Assembly: GCA_944320255.1 (NCBI GenBank)
Contig: CALUGU010000001.1
Span: forward strand, 27,341 to 91,340
DNA: 64,000 bases
Source: an uncultured Prevotella sp.
GTDB taxonomy: Bacteria; Bacteroidota; Bacteroidia; Bacteroidales; Bacteroidaceae
Reading direction: 5' to 3'
Shown: one piece after another, positions 37,720-46,186 of the stretch
How the letters are laid out: the number at the start of each line of letters is the position of its first letter
Position numbering within the stretch: position 1 is the stretch's first letter
Program-made: the position numbers and the translations under genes
The notes under the pieces: model-generated
The model's database searches: none
Seen by the model: the letters and a program-made list of their open reading frames with translations, nothing else
What the model was told of the DNA's origin: nothing

Positions 37720-37804
37720 AAGTTAAAGCCATTACCTTAGTTTGATTAATATCTACCAAGCATTTGGCTTTAACTTCTATAACTTCTCTAAATTCTTTAA
37801 CTTC
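37692..37804. repeat. 40-bp perfect inverted repeat inside the exb operon
   Basis: Arms at 37,692-37,731 and 37,765-37,804 are exact reverse complements, with a 33-nt loop. The arms are made of short units such as GAAGTTAAAG and GAGAAGTTATA. As RNA this would be a very stable hairpin between the second and third genes of the operon, possibly an mRNA processing or stability element. Confidence 0.85.
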
Positions 37805-37822
37805 TGAAAGGGTTTTAAGATA

Positions 37823-38359
37823 ATGATTTTACACCGCAACAGGCGCACAGTGCCGCAGCTCAACACCACGTCAACGGCTGACATATCGTTCATCCTGCTG
37901 GTGTTTTTCCTTGTCATGACGTCGATGGACGTTGACAAGGGGCTGCAACGTATGCTCCCACCGGTTGACGACGACGCCACGGAACAAGTGGCCGACGTGC
38001 CGAAAAGCAACGTCTTGCAGCTCGAAATCACGCCGTCGAGCCGACTGTTGGCCGACGGCGAGGCTGTGGACATAGGCAAGTTGCGCCCCCGTGTGCTGGC
38101 TTTCCTGGGCGGTGAAAGCACCGCCCGCGACCGGATGATAATGCTCGACGTAGCCCGCACGGCGTCGTATGACACATATTTCAACGTGCAAAACGAGATA
38201 GTAGCGGCTTACCGCATCCTGCGCGACCGCTACGCAAAGAAGGCTTACGGCAAGGCTTACGCCCTGTGCACGCCCGAACAGCGCGAGGCCGTGCGCTCGG
38301 TGTACCCCCAGCGGGTGACTGAAACCACGACGGCAGGGCAGGAAGGAGGTGGCAGATGA
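37823..38359 (+). CDS. exbD: ExbD-family biopolymer transport protein
   Basis: A 178-residue protein with the ExbD start 'RTVPQLNTTSTADISFILLV', one transmembrane helix (about residues 20-40) and the conserved Asp20 in the membrane segment that carries protons in the ExbB/ExbD motor. A periplasmic domain follows (residues 45-150). It overlaps the second exbD gene by 4 bp. Confidence 0.9.
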   Translation: MILHRNRRTVPQLNTTSTADISFILLVFFLVMTSMDVDKGLQRMLPPVDDDATEQVADVPKSNVLQLEITPSSRLLADGEAVDIGKLRPRVLAFLGGESTARDRMIMLDVARTASYDTYFNVQNEIVAAYRILRDRYAKKAYGKAYALCTPEQREAVRSVYPQRVTETTTAGQEGGGR

Positions 38360-38823
38360 GCTTCTTCCGCCGCACACGCCGCGAGGTGCCGCAACTCAAC
38401 ACGGCGGCCTTGCCCGACCTTATATTCACTGTTCTCTTTTTCTTCATCACCGTGACGCACATGCGCCAGGTTACGCTGAAGGTGAAATACCGCGTGCCCG
38501 AAGGCACCGAACTTACCCGCCTTGTCAAGAAGTCGGCCGTCACCTATATATATATAGGTAAACCTACCGATGGGGTGAGCCGCGTGGTGGGCGGCGGAAC
38601 GCGCGTGCAGGTCAACGACAAGTATGCCGACATGGACGCTGTGACCGACTACGTGGCCGGCGAACGCAGTCGCATGTCGCCTGAAGACGCGCAGGCGATG
38701 AGCGTTTCCGTCAAGGCCGACCGTGGCACAGAGATGGGTGTAATCTCTGATGTGCGCCAAGCGTTGAGGCGCGCGGGGGCTTTGCGCGTCAACTATTCAG
38801 CCACACAAAAGGGCGAAAAATAA
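38356..38823 (+). CDS. exbD: Second ExbD-family protein
   Basis: A 155-residue protein starting MSFFRRTRREVPQLNTAALP. Asp21 in 'ALPDLIFTVLFFFITVTHMR' is the membrane aspartate. The periplasmic domain includes 'VTYIYIGKPTDG' and ends with 'MGVISDVRQALRRAGALRVN', the typical ExbD ending. Pairs of different ExbD proteins are common in Bacteroidales. Confidence 0.9.
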   Translation: MSFFRRTRREVPQLNTAALPDLIFTVLFFFITVTHMRQVTLKVKYRVPEGTELTRLVKKSAVTYIYIGKPTDGVSRVVGGGTRVQVNDKYADMDAVTDYVAGERSRMSPEDAQAMSVSVKADRGTEMGVISDVRQALRRAGALRVNYSATQKGEK

Positions 38824-38959
38824 ATTCTCTTAACTTTACAAAGTTTTAATCTATTGCATAACGTTGAATTTTTGCTTACGATTTGTTGCAGAAATGATAA
38901 ATTTATCGTATCTTTGCGCAAAATAAATCGTATTATCTAAGTAAATATTTCAACATACA

Positions 38960-39454
38960 ATGGCACATCATAATTTAGATTCGTTAGACAAGAAGATACT
39001 CAAGCTCATTGCGGAAGACGCCCGCATACCGTTCCTTGAGGTAGCTCGCTCGTGCAATGTAAGCGGCGCAGCCATCCACCAACGCATACAGAAGCTCAAC
39101 AACCTCGGCGTGTTGAAAGGCTCGAAGTTCATCATCGACCCTGAAAAGATTGGTTACGAGACGTGCGCCTATATGGGTCTCAACCTGAAAAACCCGGAGC
39201 AATTCGACGCTGTTGTCGATGAGTTGAAGAAGATTCCAGAAGTGGTTGAATGCCATTACACCACCGGCGACTATGACATGTTCATCAAGATTTACGCCTT
39301 GAACAACCATCATCTGCTCAACATCATCCACGACCGCCTGCAACCGCTCGGCCTTTCGCGCAGCGAGACGATAATTTCGTTCAACTCGGCGTTCAGCCGC
39401 CAGCTGCCGATTGTTGACATCCCGGTGGACGATACGGATGTTACGGCGGAGTAG
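38960..39454 (+). CDS. Lrp/AsnC-family transcriptional regulator
   Basis: A 164-residue protein with an N-terminal HTH ('LDKKILKLIAEDARIPFLEV', 'SGAAIHQRIQKLNNLGVLKG') and a C-terminal RAM domain ('ETCAYMGLNLKNPEQFDAVV', 'CHYTTGDYDMFIKIYALNNH'). Family members sense amino acids and form octamers. A -7 box TATCTTTG (38,909-38,916) lies about 44 bp upstream of the start; no well-spaced TTTG precedes it. Confidence 0.92.
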   Translation: MAHHNLDSLDKKILKLIAEDARIPFLEVARSCNVSGAAIHQRIQKLNNLGVLKGSKFIIDPEKIGYETCAYMGLNLKNPEQFDAVVDELKKIPEVVECHYTTGDYDMFIKIYALNNHHLLNIIHDRLQPLGLSRSETIISFNSAFSRQLPIVDIPVDDTDVTAE

Positions 39455-39484
39455 GACATCATTAATAGGTAAATCATAGAACTT

Positions 39485-40660
39485 ATGAGGCATCGTTTTT
39501 TGTCATGCCTTGTGCTTGCGTTCGCGGCTGTTGCAGCGCAAGCACAAGGTCGTTTTGTTATTGAGGGGAGCGTTGGCGAGTCGCCTGAAGGCACAGAGGT
39601 GCTGCTGTTCCGCGACGAGGGGAACATGGGAAGGATTGTAGCAAGGGACACCTTGCAAGCCGGAAAGTTCCGTTTTGAGGGCGAAACGGCGGGTGACGGA
39701 GTTGACAATATGTCGTTGGCGGCGCAGTGCGGCGGCATGGGAAGTATGGTGTTGAGGCTCTATGTGCGCCCCGGCAGCCACGTGAAGATAAACTCTGACG
39801 ATATGTTTGTTTACACTTGGAACGTTGAGAGCGATGTTCCCGAACAGATTGCGAGGCAGAAATTCATCGCCCCTGTGCGTGACTTGTGGGTCGCAGTACA
39901 GCGAAACGACTGGCAAGAAGAAGCCGTTAAGAAGCAGCTGAAGGCGAAAGGACTCGCGGAAAGCGACAAGTCGAGGCTGAAAGCGACGCGCGACAGCCTG
40001 AAAAAGGCAGCAAAACTGCTGTATGATGAAATCATCTTGAAGGAAAGCAAGATGATGGCCGACATGCAGATTGACGACGTTTGGATGCTGGAACTTCTCA
40101 ACAACGCTTACATTGCGAAACATTCCGAGCGTGAAGACGTGAAGAACAGCGTCAAGGAACTTTACGGCAAGCTGCCCGAAAAGTGGCGTAACACATGGCA
40201 GGGGAAGGAAGCCGGGGCCGTGATAAATCCTCCGGCGCAGTTCAATAAGGGTGATGTCGTGGACGATTGTGAGCTGTACGACCTGGCGGGAAACGTTCAT
40301 AAGCTCTCCGATTTCAGGGGAAAGTACATACTGATGGACTTCTGGAGCTATGGCTGCGGTGCTTGCAAGATGGCCATTCCGGAGCTGAAGGAAGTGGCGG
40401 AGACGTTCAAAGACTCCGTGGCTGTTGTCAGCCTGTCGCTCGACAACGACAAGATGTGGCGCGAGGCGACCGACGTTTACGGCGTGACGGTCAACAACCT
40501 GAACGAGCGCAAGGGACGGAGCGGCATTGCGGCGAAGTTCGGAATATACGCCATACCGCTCTTCGTGCTAGTCTCCCCGCAGGGAACGTTCATCGAGAAG
40601 TGGACGGGCTACGCCAAGGGTGGGCTGAAAGAGCGGATAGAGAAACAGCTGAAAATGTAA
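39485..40660 (+). CDS. Secreted thioredoxin-fold (TlpA-like) protein with DUF4369 domain
   Basis: A 391-residue protein with a signal peptide (MRHRFLSCLVLAFAAVAAQA), an N-terminal DUF4369-like beta domain (residues 24-120), a helical linker, and a C-terminal thioredoxin fold with redox motif CGAC (Cys291, Cys294) and cis-proline in 'YAIPLFVLVSPQG'. This domain order is typical of periplasmic thiol-disulfide proteins in Bacteroidales. Electron donor unknown. Confidence 0.88.
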   Translation: MRHRFLSCLVLAFAAVAAQAQGRFVIEGSVGESPEGTEVLLFRDEGNMGRIVARDTLQAGKFRFEGETAGDGVDNMSLAAQCGGMGSMVLRLYVRPGSHVKINSDDMFVYTWNVESDVPEQIARQKFIAPVRDLWVAVQRNDWQEEAVKKQLKAKGLAESDKSRLKATRDSLKKAAKLLYDEIILKESKMMADMQIDDVWMLELLNNAYIAKHSEREDVKNSVKELYGKLPEKWRNTWQGKEAGAVINPPAQFNKGDVVDDCELYDLAGNVHKLSDFRGKYILMDFWSYGCGACKMAIPELKEVAETFKDSVAVVSLSLDNDKMWREATDVYGVTVNNLNERKGRSGIAAKFGIYAIPLFVLVSPQGTFIEKWTGYAKGGLKERIEKQLKM

Positions 40661-40723
40661 TAAAACAAGGCAAACAATAAAGAAGTCGAAGACCTTTCGC
40701 ATACTGGTCTTCGGCTTTTCTGT

Positions 40724-41203
40724 TTATTTTTCGTAGTCAACAAAGGCGAAGTCACAGGCGTGACGCTCGTCCTTGGCGTGCCGTTCGCGGCTCGTTTCGC
40801 GCCATTCCGAGTAGTCGGGGAAGAACGCGTCGGCCCCGTCGGGCGTGTCGTCAACCTCCGTGAGGCACAGGCGGTCGGCCTTGCCGATGGCCTGGCGGTA
40901 AACCTCCGCTCCCCCGATTACGTATATGTCCTCGTCTTCGGCGCAGTGGGCGAGGGCGTCTTCGAGCGAACTGAACGTGTCGCAACCCGGAAACTCGTCC
41001 ACGGTGCGGCTCAACACGATGTTGCGGCGGTTGGGCAGCGCGCCCTTCGGCAGCGACTCGAACGTCCGCCGGCCCATTATGATGGTGTGTCCTGTGGTCA
41101 GCGCCTTAAACCTTTTCATGTCGTCTGGCAACCAGTAAATCAGCTTGTTGTCCTTGCCGATGGCACGGTTGCGCGCCACTGCGGCGATAAGTGATATTCT
41201 CAT
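40724..41203 (-). CDS. folA: Dihydrofolate reductase
   Basis: A 159-residue enzyme that reduces dihydrofolate with NADPH. 'ISLIAAVARNRAIGKDNKLI' opens the fold, followed by 'WLPDDMKRFKALTTGHTIIM' with the catalytic Asp in 'LPDDM', 'GRRTFESLP' and 'IYVIGGAEVYRQAI'. It lies downstream of thyA on the same strand, so the product of ThyA is recycled by its neighbour. Confidence 0.95.
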   Translation of the reverse strand: MRISLIAAVARNRAIGKDNKLIYWLPDDMKRFKALTTGHTIIMGRRTFESLPKGALPNRRNIVLSRTVDEFPGCDTFSSLEDALAHCAEDEDIYVIGGAEVYRQAIGKADRLCLTEVDDTPDGADAFFPDYSEWRETSRERHAKDERHACDFAFVDYEK

Positions 41204-41230
41204 AATTTTACTTTTATTATTATCTGGAAT

Positions 41231-41308
41231 TTAAGAATTAAGAGTTAAGAATTAAGAAAGTCTCCATCGAGGCATATTTTCTTAATTCTTAACTCTTAAT
41301 TCTTAATT
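41231..41308. repeat. TTAAGAATTAAGAG hairpin element (thyA-folA)
   Basis: Arms at about 41,231-41,259 and 41,280-41,308 are 29-bp reverse complements built of TTAAGA(A/G) units, and the right half begins GGCATATTTTCTTAA. It belongs to the same family as copies at 52,641-52,850 and 53,928-54,035. It separates thyA and folA. Confidence 0.7.
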
Positions 41309-41310
41309 TA

Positions 41311-42105
41311 TCACACGCTCACTTCGGCCTTGATGTGCGGCCAAGGGTCGTAATTCTCCAACTTAAAGTCTTCGTATTTGAAGCTGAAGATGTCTTTCAC
41401 GTCGGGGTTGATGGTCATCGTCGGCAGCGGGCGGGGCGTGCGTGAGAGCTGCAACTTCACCTGTTCCAGGTGGTTGAGGTACAGGTGCGTGTCGCCCGTT
41501 GTGTGTATGAAGTCGCCCGGCTTCAGCCCCGTCACCTGCGCCATCATCATCAGCAGCAGGGCGTAAGACGCTATGTTGAACGGCACTCCGAGGAAAGTGT
41601 CCGCGCTGCGCTGGTAAAGTTGCAGGCTGAGGCGGCCGTCGGCAACGTAAAACTGGAACAGGCAGTGGCACGGCGGCAGGTGCATTTGCTCTATTTCTGC
41701 CACGTTCCACGCGCTGACAACCATTCGCCGCGAGTCAGGATTGTGCTTTATTTGCTCCACGACGTTCTTTATCTGGTCGATGTGTCCGCCGTTGTAGTCG
41801 GGCCACGAACGCCATTGGTGGCCGTAGACGGGGCCGAGTTCGCCGTCAGGCCCGGCCCATTCGTCCCAGATGCTGACGCCGTGCTCTTGCAGGTACTTCA
41901 CGTTCGTGTCGCCGCGCAGGAACCACAGCAGTTCGTAGATGATTGATTTCAGGTGCAGCTTCTTCGTCGTCAGCAGCGGAAAACCGTCGTCTAAGCGGAA
42001 GCGCATCTGGTTGCCGAATATGCTGATAGTGCCCGTTCCCGTGCGGTCGTGCTTCTTCACGCCCTCGGTCATTATGCGGTTCAGCAGGTCGAGATATTGT
42101 TTCAT
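41311..42105 (-). CDS. thyA: Thymidylate synthase
   Basis: A 264-residue ThyA that methylates dUMP using methylene-tetrahydrofolate. Catalytic Cys146 lies in '[13 protein letters not shown]'; '[20 protein letters not shown]', '[20 protein letters not shown]' and '[20 protein letters not shown]' are family signatures. Length and ends are normal. It forms an operon with folA. The stretch upstream (42,130-42,180) carries the GGCCCATTTGGCC-type repeats seen before other genes here. Confidence 0.96.
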   Translation of the reverse strand: MKQYLDLLNRIMTEGVKKHDRTGTGTISIFGNQMRFRLDDGFPLLTTKKLHLKSIIYELLWFLRGDTNVKYLQEHGVSIWDEWAGPDGELGPVYGHQWRSWPDYNGGHIDQIKNVVEQIKHNPDSRRMVVSAWNVAEIEQMHLPPCHCLFQFYVADGRLSLQLYQRSADTFLGVPFNIASYALLLMMMAQVTGLKPGDFIHTTGDTHLYLNHLEQVKLQLSRTPRPLPTMTINPDVKDIFSFKYEDFKLENYDPWPHIKAEVSV

Positions 42106-42193
42106 ATTATTGCTTGATGTTTCTTTGTTTCTTGTGAATAGGCCAAATGGGCCGGATTAGCCTAATAAGCGGTCGGTGAAAGGGTAAAGCTAA

Positions 42194-43648
42194 TCAAGCT
42201 CCCTCCCTCTGGGAGGGTTGGGGAGGGGCCTTTATCACTTCATTGTCCCCCTCCGGCGTGTGCGTGCTCTTTATCTTCCATTCCGCAGGGTAGAGGTTGT
42301 TGGCCCGGTTGCCGATGTTCTTCTCGAAGCCGAGGGGCGCGCCTTTGTAGGTTACTATGACGTAGCCGCGCGGGGTGCCGGCGGGCAACGCCACGGCCTC
42401 TTTGCGCAGGTAGGCTATGGCTTGGGCGTAATCAAGCCCGGCGGCGGGGAACGCCGAGGGCGCAAGCACCCTTGACAGGGCCAGGGCTTGCGACGGAACG
42501 ACGTCCTTGCCCTTCACTTCGCCGAGCCTTACGCCCGCCGAGAGCACGTTGAGCCGCCGCGCCGCCGTGTCGAATGCGCCGCGCCACGCTTTGGGTATCG
42601 CCGTCAGCGCGCCGCCAAGCGTCACCGTGTCAAACCTGTCAGGCTCTTTCAGCCACGCCGTGCATGGGTTTGCGCCGCTGTCTTTGCCGCCTTGCCGCCG
42701 CTCTTTTTTCGCTTTTTTTGTCTTTGGCAGATTATCGGATTGCGGTGTTTCGCCGTGCTTCCGCATCACCGCCATAAACAAGCCTTCGCCTCTCGCCACG
42801 CCGGGCAGGAAGCGGTAGACGGGCGCGTTGAAGCCGTCAAGCAGCGAGCCTGTCAGCCCCCAGTCGCCGCCGGTGTCAACAGCGAGCACGTCAGCCCCCA
42901 GTTCGTAGCATATATGTTGCACGTTCTCCTCGTCCTCCTTGGTGTTGAACGTGCAGGTTGAATAGATGAAAAGTCCCCCGTCACGCAGGCAGGGCCATAC
43001 GTCGGCGACGATTTCGCGCTGCAAACGCCAGCATTTTTCCACGTTCTGCAAGCTCCATTCGCTTACGGCGCCGGGGTCTTTGCGGAACATTCCTTCGCCC
43101 GAACACGGCACGTCGGCCAGCACAACGTCGAACTCCAGGCCGCTGCGGCTGATGTCCTGCGCGTAGTTGTTTGTCACTATGACGTCCTCATGACCCAGTT
43201 TCGCCATGTTTTCGGCCAACACCTGCGCGCGGGCGCGCACCGGCTCGTTGCTCACCAAGAGCGAACCTTCGGCCAGCGCGGCCCTCGCCACGCCCGACTT
43301 GCCGCCCGGAGCGGCGCAGAGGTCGAGCATCATGACGGGCCGGCCGCCGGCGTACTGCCGCAGCACGGTGTCGAGAAACATAGACGACGCCTCCTGGACG
43401 TAATACAGACCGGCGTGGAGCATGGGATCGAACGTGAAGTTCGGCCTTGCCGACAGGTAACGCCCGTCGGCGCACCAAGGCACGCCGCCGCAACAGCCCT
43501 CAACCTCCACGCCGCCGTAGCGGCATTTCAGCGGGTTCAGCCTGATGCTCACGGGGGCTTCGCCGTCGAGCCCTTGCCGCAGCTTCAGCCACGTGTCGTC
43601 GTCCATGAAGGCCCTTGTCTGCTTGATGAAATCCTCTGGCAGCGTCAT
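42194..43648 (-). CDS. RsmF-like 16S rRNA m5C methyltransferase
   Basis: A 484-residue SAM-dependent methyltransferase. SAM motif 'LDLCAAPGGKSGVARAAL' near residues 108-125, and the two catalytic cysteines in 'DVPCSGEGMF' and 'STCTFNTKEDEE' are those of RNA m5C methyltransferases. The C-terminal domain resembles RsmF PUA-like regions. The last ~13 residues (IKAPPQPSQREGA) and the stop come from a CCTCCC palindromic repeat (42,199-42,232), so the native end was probably near 'AEWKIKS'. Confidence 0.88.
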   Translation of the reverse strand: MTLPEDFIKQTRAFMDDDTWLKLRQGLDGEAPVSIRLNPLKCRYGGVEVEGCCGGVPWCADGRYLSARPNFTFDPMLHAGLYYVQEASSMFLDTVLRQYAGGRPVMMLDLCAAPGGKSGVARAALAEGSLLVSNEPVRARAQVLAENMAKLGHEDVIVTNNYAQDISRSGLEFDVVLADVPCSGEGMFRKDPGAVSEWSLQNVEKCWRLQREIVADVWPCLRDGGLFIYSTCTFNTKEDEENVQHICYELGADVLAVDTGGDWGLTGSLLDGFNAPVYRFLPGVARGEGLFMAVMRKHGETPQSDNLPKTKKAKKERRQGGKDSGANPCTAWLKEPDRFDTVTLGGALTAIPKAWRGAFDTAARRLNVLSAGVRLGEVKGKDVVPSQALALSRVLAPSAFPAAGLDYAQAIAYLRKEAVALPAGTPRGYVIVTYKGAPLGFEKNIGNRANNLYPAEWKIKSTHTPEGDNEVIKAPPQPSQREGA

Positions 43649-43960
43649 CTTTGTTGTCCGTTTTATACAAGATGCAAAGTTACAAATAATTTCACAGTTA
43701 TCCCGTTATTTGCCTGAAAATGCTTCCTCTGTTGTCGCCTGATAATCAACGGCTTTCCGATTTGCCGTCTTTTAGCCTGCAAAAGACGGCAAAACGCAAC
43801 GCAAAAGGTGGCCTTTCGCAATGCGAAAAGCCACCTTTTAAAAAATAAGCGCAATGAGCCTGATTAGCCGAATACGCCATGCCGAACCAGCAACAGCATG
43901 CTAAGCTCCCTCCCTTCGGGAGGGTTGGGGTAGGTGTTTGTTTCTTTTCTTTTATGTTTA
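43649..43960. repeat. Intergenic repeats between the methyltransferase and PorE-like genes
   Basis: No gene is visible. A region of GCAAAA/GCAACG words (43,745-43,840) includes AAAAGACGGC and its near complement, and AAAGGTGGC...GCCACCTTT forms a hairpin at about 43,804-43,838. The CTCCCTCCCTTCGGGAGGG palindrome lies at 43,908-43,926. Similar words recur at 49,080-49,200 and 62,870-63,000. Confidence 0.6.
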
Positions 43961-46033
43961 TTACTCGAAATCGAAATACAAGTCCTCGCCGTCGCCGCCT
44001 CCGTTGGCAGGCTCTTGCGGTTTCGGCGGGTTCTTCAGGTTGCCGTGTTCGTCAAACATTCCGTAAGTGATGCGCAGCACCACGAACTCCGTCCGCCTGT
44101 TCAGCTGGTTGCATATCTCCTGTTGCTGGGGCGTAAGTTTCTTTATGTACTCCTCTGTCAGCACGTCGCCCTCTTTCAGCCACGGATACTTCTCGGTCAG
44201 CTTCTTGCGTATAGTCTTGGGTTTCTCCTTGCCGTAGCCCACGGGCGACAGGCGGTCTTTGGCTATGCCGTGCTCAATCAGGTAGTTTACCACGGTCTCC
44301 GCCCTGCGTTGCGACAACACTTTGTTGTATTCCGCGCTGCCCTTGTAGTCGCAGTGCGCGCTTAGTTCTATCGTCACGTTGGGGTTCTCGTCGAGCAGTT
44401 TCACCAGTTCGTCGAGCGCAGTCTTCGACTCCGGGCGCAGCGTGTACTTGTCGAAGTCGTAGAAGATGTTGTCAATCAGCACCGGAACCTTTATCGACGC
44501 CAGCGGGAATTGCAGCACGTATTCCTGCGATTCCTCCACAGGCTCCACGCGGAGTTCCTCCTTATGGTTCAGGAAACCTTTGCACGTGGCCAGCATAATG
44601 TAGTCTACGCCGGGCTGGATTACCTGTGTGAACGAGCCGTCCATCTTGACGCTGAGCTTCAGGTTTGTGCCGTCGCTGCCCACCATGTACACCTGGGCTT
44701 CGGGCAGCTCGTAGCCTTCCATCTCGTAAACCCAGCCCTTCACGGTCTGTATTATTTCCGGTTTCTCGAAGCTGTAGATGTGGTCGTAGCCCCTTGCGTC
44801 GCCCCTGTTCGACGAGAAGAAGCCGCGGTTGTGAGGCCCCTCGAACGTCATTCCGAAGTCGTCTCCCTGCGAGTTGAGCGGGTATCCGGGGTGTTCCAGC
44901 ACGTAACGCTTCGTCTTCGGGTCTACCTTTGCTATGTAAATGTCGAGTCCGCCGAGGCCTTTGTGACCGTTCGACGAGAAGTACAAGTCGCCGTTGGGCC
45001 TGAACGTGGGAAACATCTCGTCGCCGGGCGTGTTGACAGGCTCGCCCAAGTTCTCCACGCCTCCAAGCCCGGCGGCAGTCAGGCGGATGCGCCAGATGTC
45101 GAGACCGCCCTTTCCTCCGGGCATGTCCGACGTGAAGTAGAGCCATTCGCCGTCAGGGGATATGGCGGGATGGGCGTAGCTTGACAGCGTGTCGCGCGTT
45201 ATTTCGAGCGGTTGGGGCTTTGCCCAGGCGGCGTCGGAGCGTGCCGATGTCACGATGGTTGCAAACCTCGGATAGCTTGGGTCGGTGCTGCATTGCGTCA
45301 GGTACATCTCCCTTTGGTCGGGCGTGAAGCAGCACGCGCCCTCGTCATACTCGCTGTTCAGCCCCGACTCGATGCTCTCCGGGCGTTGCCATTTGCCGTT
45401 CTCGTCTTTCTGCGAGAAGAAGATGTCGCCCGGTTTGGTGCCGGTTATGCCGCTAAGTTCGTCGCCTTGTGCCTCGTTCCGTGTCGAAGTGAAGTACAGC
45501 TGGTCGTATTCGTCGCCGAAAAGCATCGGTGAATAGTCGGCCCGGCGGGAGTTGAACAGGTCCATCCTCTTCACCGTGTACCGTGAGCCGGCTTCCTTTT
45601 CGGCCTGCGCTGTCTGTGCCGACAGCAGTCCGGTCTTGGCTATCTCGTTGTCGGGCAGGGTGTCTAAGACTAACTGGAACTCCTTGGCCGCCTCCTTGTA
45701 GCTTGCCGCCTTCATCAGCGTCCGCGCCAAGGCGAGGTGTGTGTCGATGCTGTCCTGCTCGTATCTTATCACGTTGCGGTAGGCGGCCATCGCCTTTGCG
45801 TTGGAGTTTATGCGGTCGTAGCAGTAGGCGAGCTTGGCCGCGCGTTGGCCGCGTTTCGCCCTTTCTTTCGACGGGGTCTTGTTATACGCCACCTTGAAAG
45901 CCTCCGCAGCGTCGTAATATTCGCCTATGGCGAGAAACTTCTCGCCCTTTTTCATAAAGTGGTCGGCGCCGCACGAGACGGTGAGTAAAGCCGTCACACC
46001 TATTATTATATATGCAGAGAGCCTTATGTTCAT
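43961..46033 (-). CDS. porE: PorE-like lipoprotein with TPR, beta-propeller and OmpA domains
   Basis: A 690-residue outer-membrane lipoprotein. Lipobox 'LLTVSC' (Cys21) is followed by a TPR region (residues 25-150), PD40/WD40-like propeller repeats ('ISPDGEWLYFTSDMPGGKGG' and 'FRPNGDLYFSSNGHKGLGGL'), a carboxypeptidase-regulatory-like domain ('VKGWVYEMEGYELPEAQVYM') and a C-terminal OmpA domain ('IFYDFDKYTLRPES', 'LSQRRAETVVNYLIEHGI'). This order matches PorE, which anchors the type IX secretion machinery to peptidoglycan. Several PorE-like paralogues exist, so the exact orthology is less certain. Confidence 0.8.
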   Translation of the reverse strand: MNIRLSAYIIIGVTALLTVSCGADHFMKKGEKFLAIGEYYDAAEAFKVAYNKTPSKERAKRGQRAAKLAYCYDRINSNAKAMAAYRNVIRYEQDSIDTHLALARTLMKAASYKEAAKEFQLVLDTLPDNEIAKTGLLSAQTAQAEKEAGSRYTVKRMDLFNSRRADYSPMLFGDEYDQLYFTSTRNEAQGDELSGITGTKPGDIFFSQKDENGKWQRPESIESGLNSEYDEGACCFTPDQREMYLTQCSTDPSYPRFATIVTSARSDAAWAKPQPLEITRDTLSSYAHPAISPDGEWLYFTSDMPGGKGGLDIWRIRLTAAGLGGVENLGEPVNTPGDEMFPTFRPNGDLYFSSNGHKGLGGLDIYIAKVDPKTKRYVLEHPGYPLNSQGDDFGMTFEGPHNRGFFSSNRGDARGYDHIYSFEKPEIIQTVKGWVYEMEGYELPEAQVYMVGSDGTNLKLSVKMDGSFTQVIQPGVDYIMLATCKGFLNHKEELRVEPVEESQEYVLQFPLASIKVPVLIDNIFYDFDKYTLRPESKTALDELVKLLDENPNVTIELSAHCDYKGSAEYNKVLSQRRAETVVNYLIEHGIAKDRLSPVGYGKEKPKTIRKKLTEKYPWLKEGDVLTEEYIKKLTPQQQEICNQLNRRTEFVVLRITYGMFDEHGNLKNPPKPQEPANGGGDGEDLYFDFE

Positions 46034-46186
46034 ACCTTTGTAAATTAAAAATTAAGAGTTAAAAGCTAAGGAAATAGGCTGGACTGAAGAATATTAAAAT
46101 GCTGTATGGCTAAGTGCCTGCGCCTTTACGCTTACTCGTTCACTCCTTATTTCCTTCTTACTCTTAATAACTTGTTTTTCCGTTTT

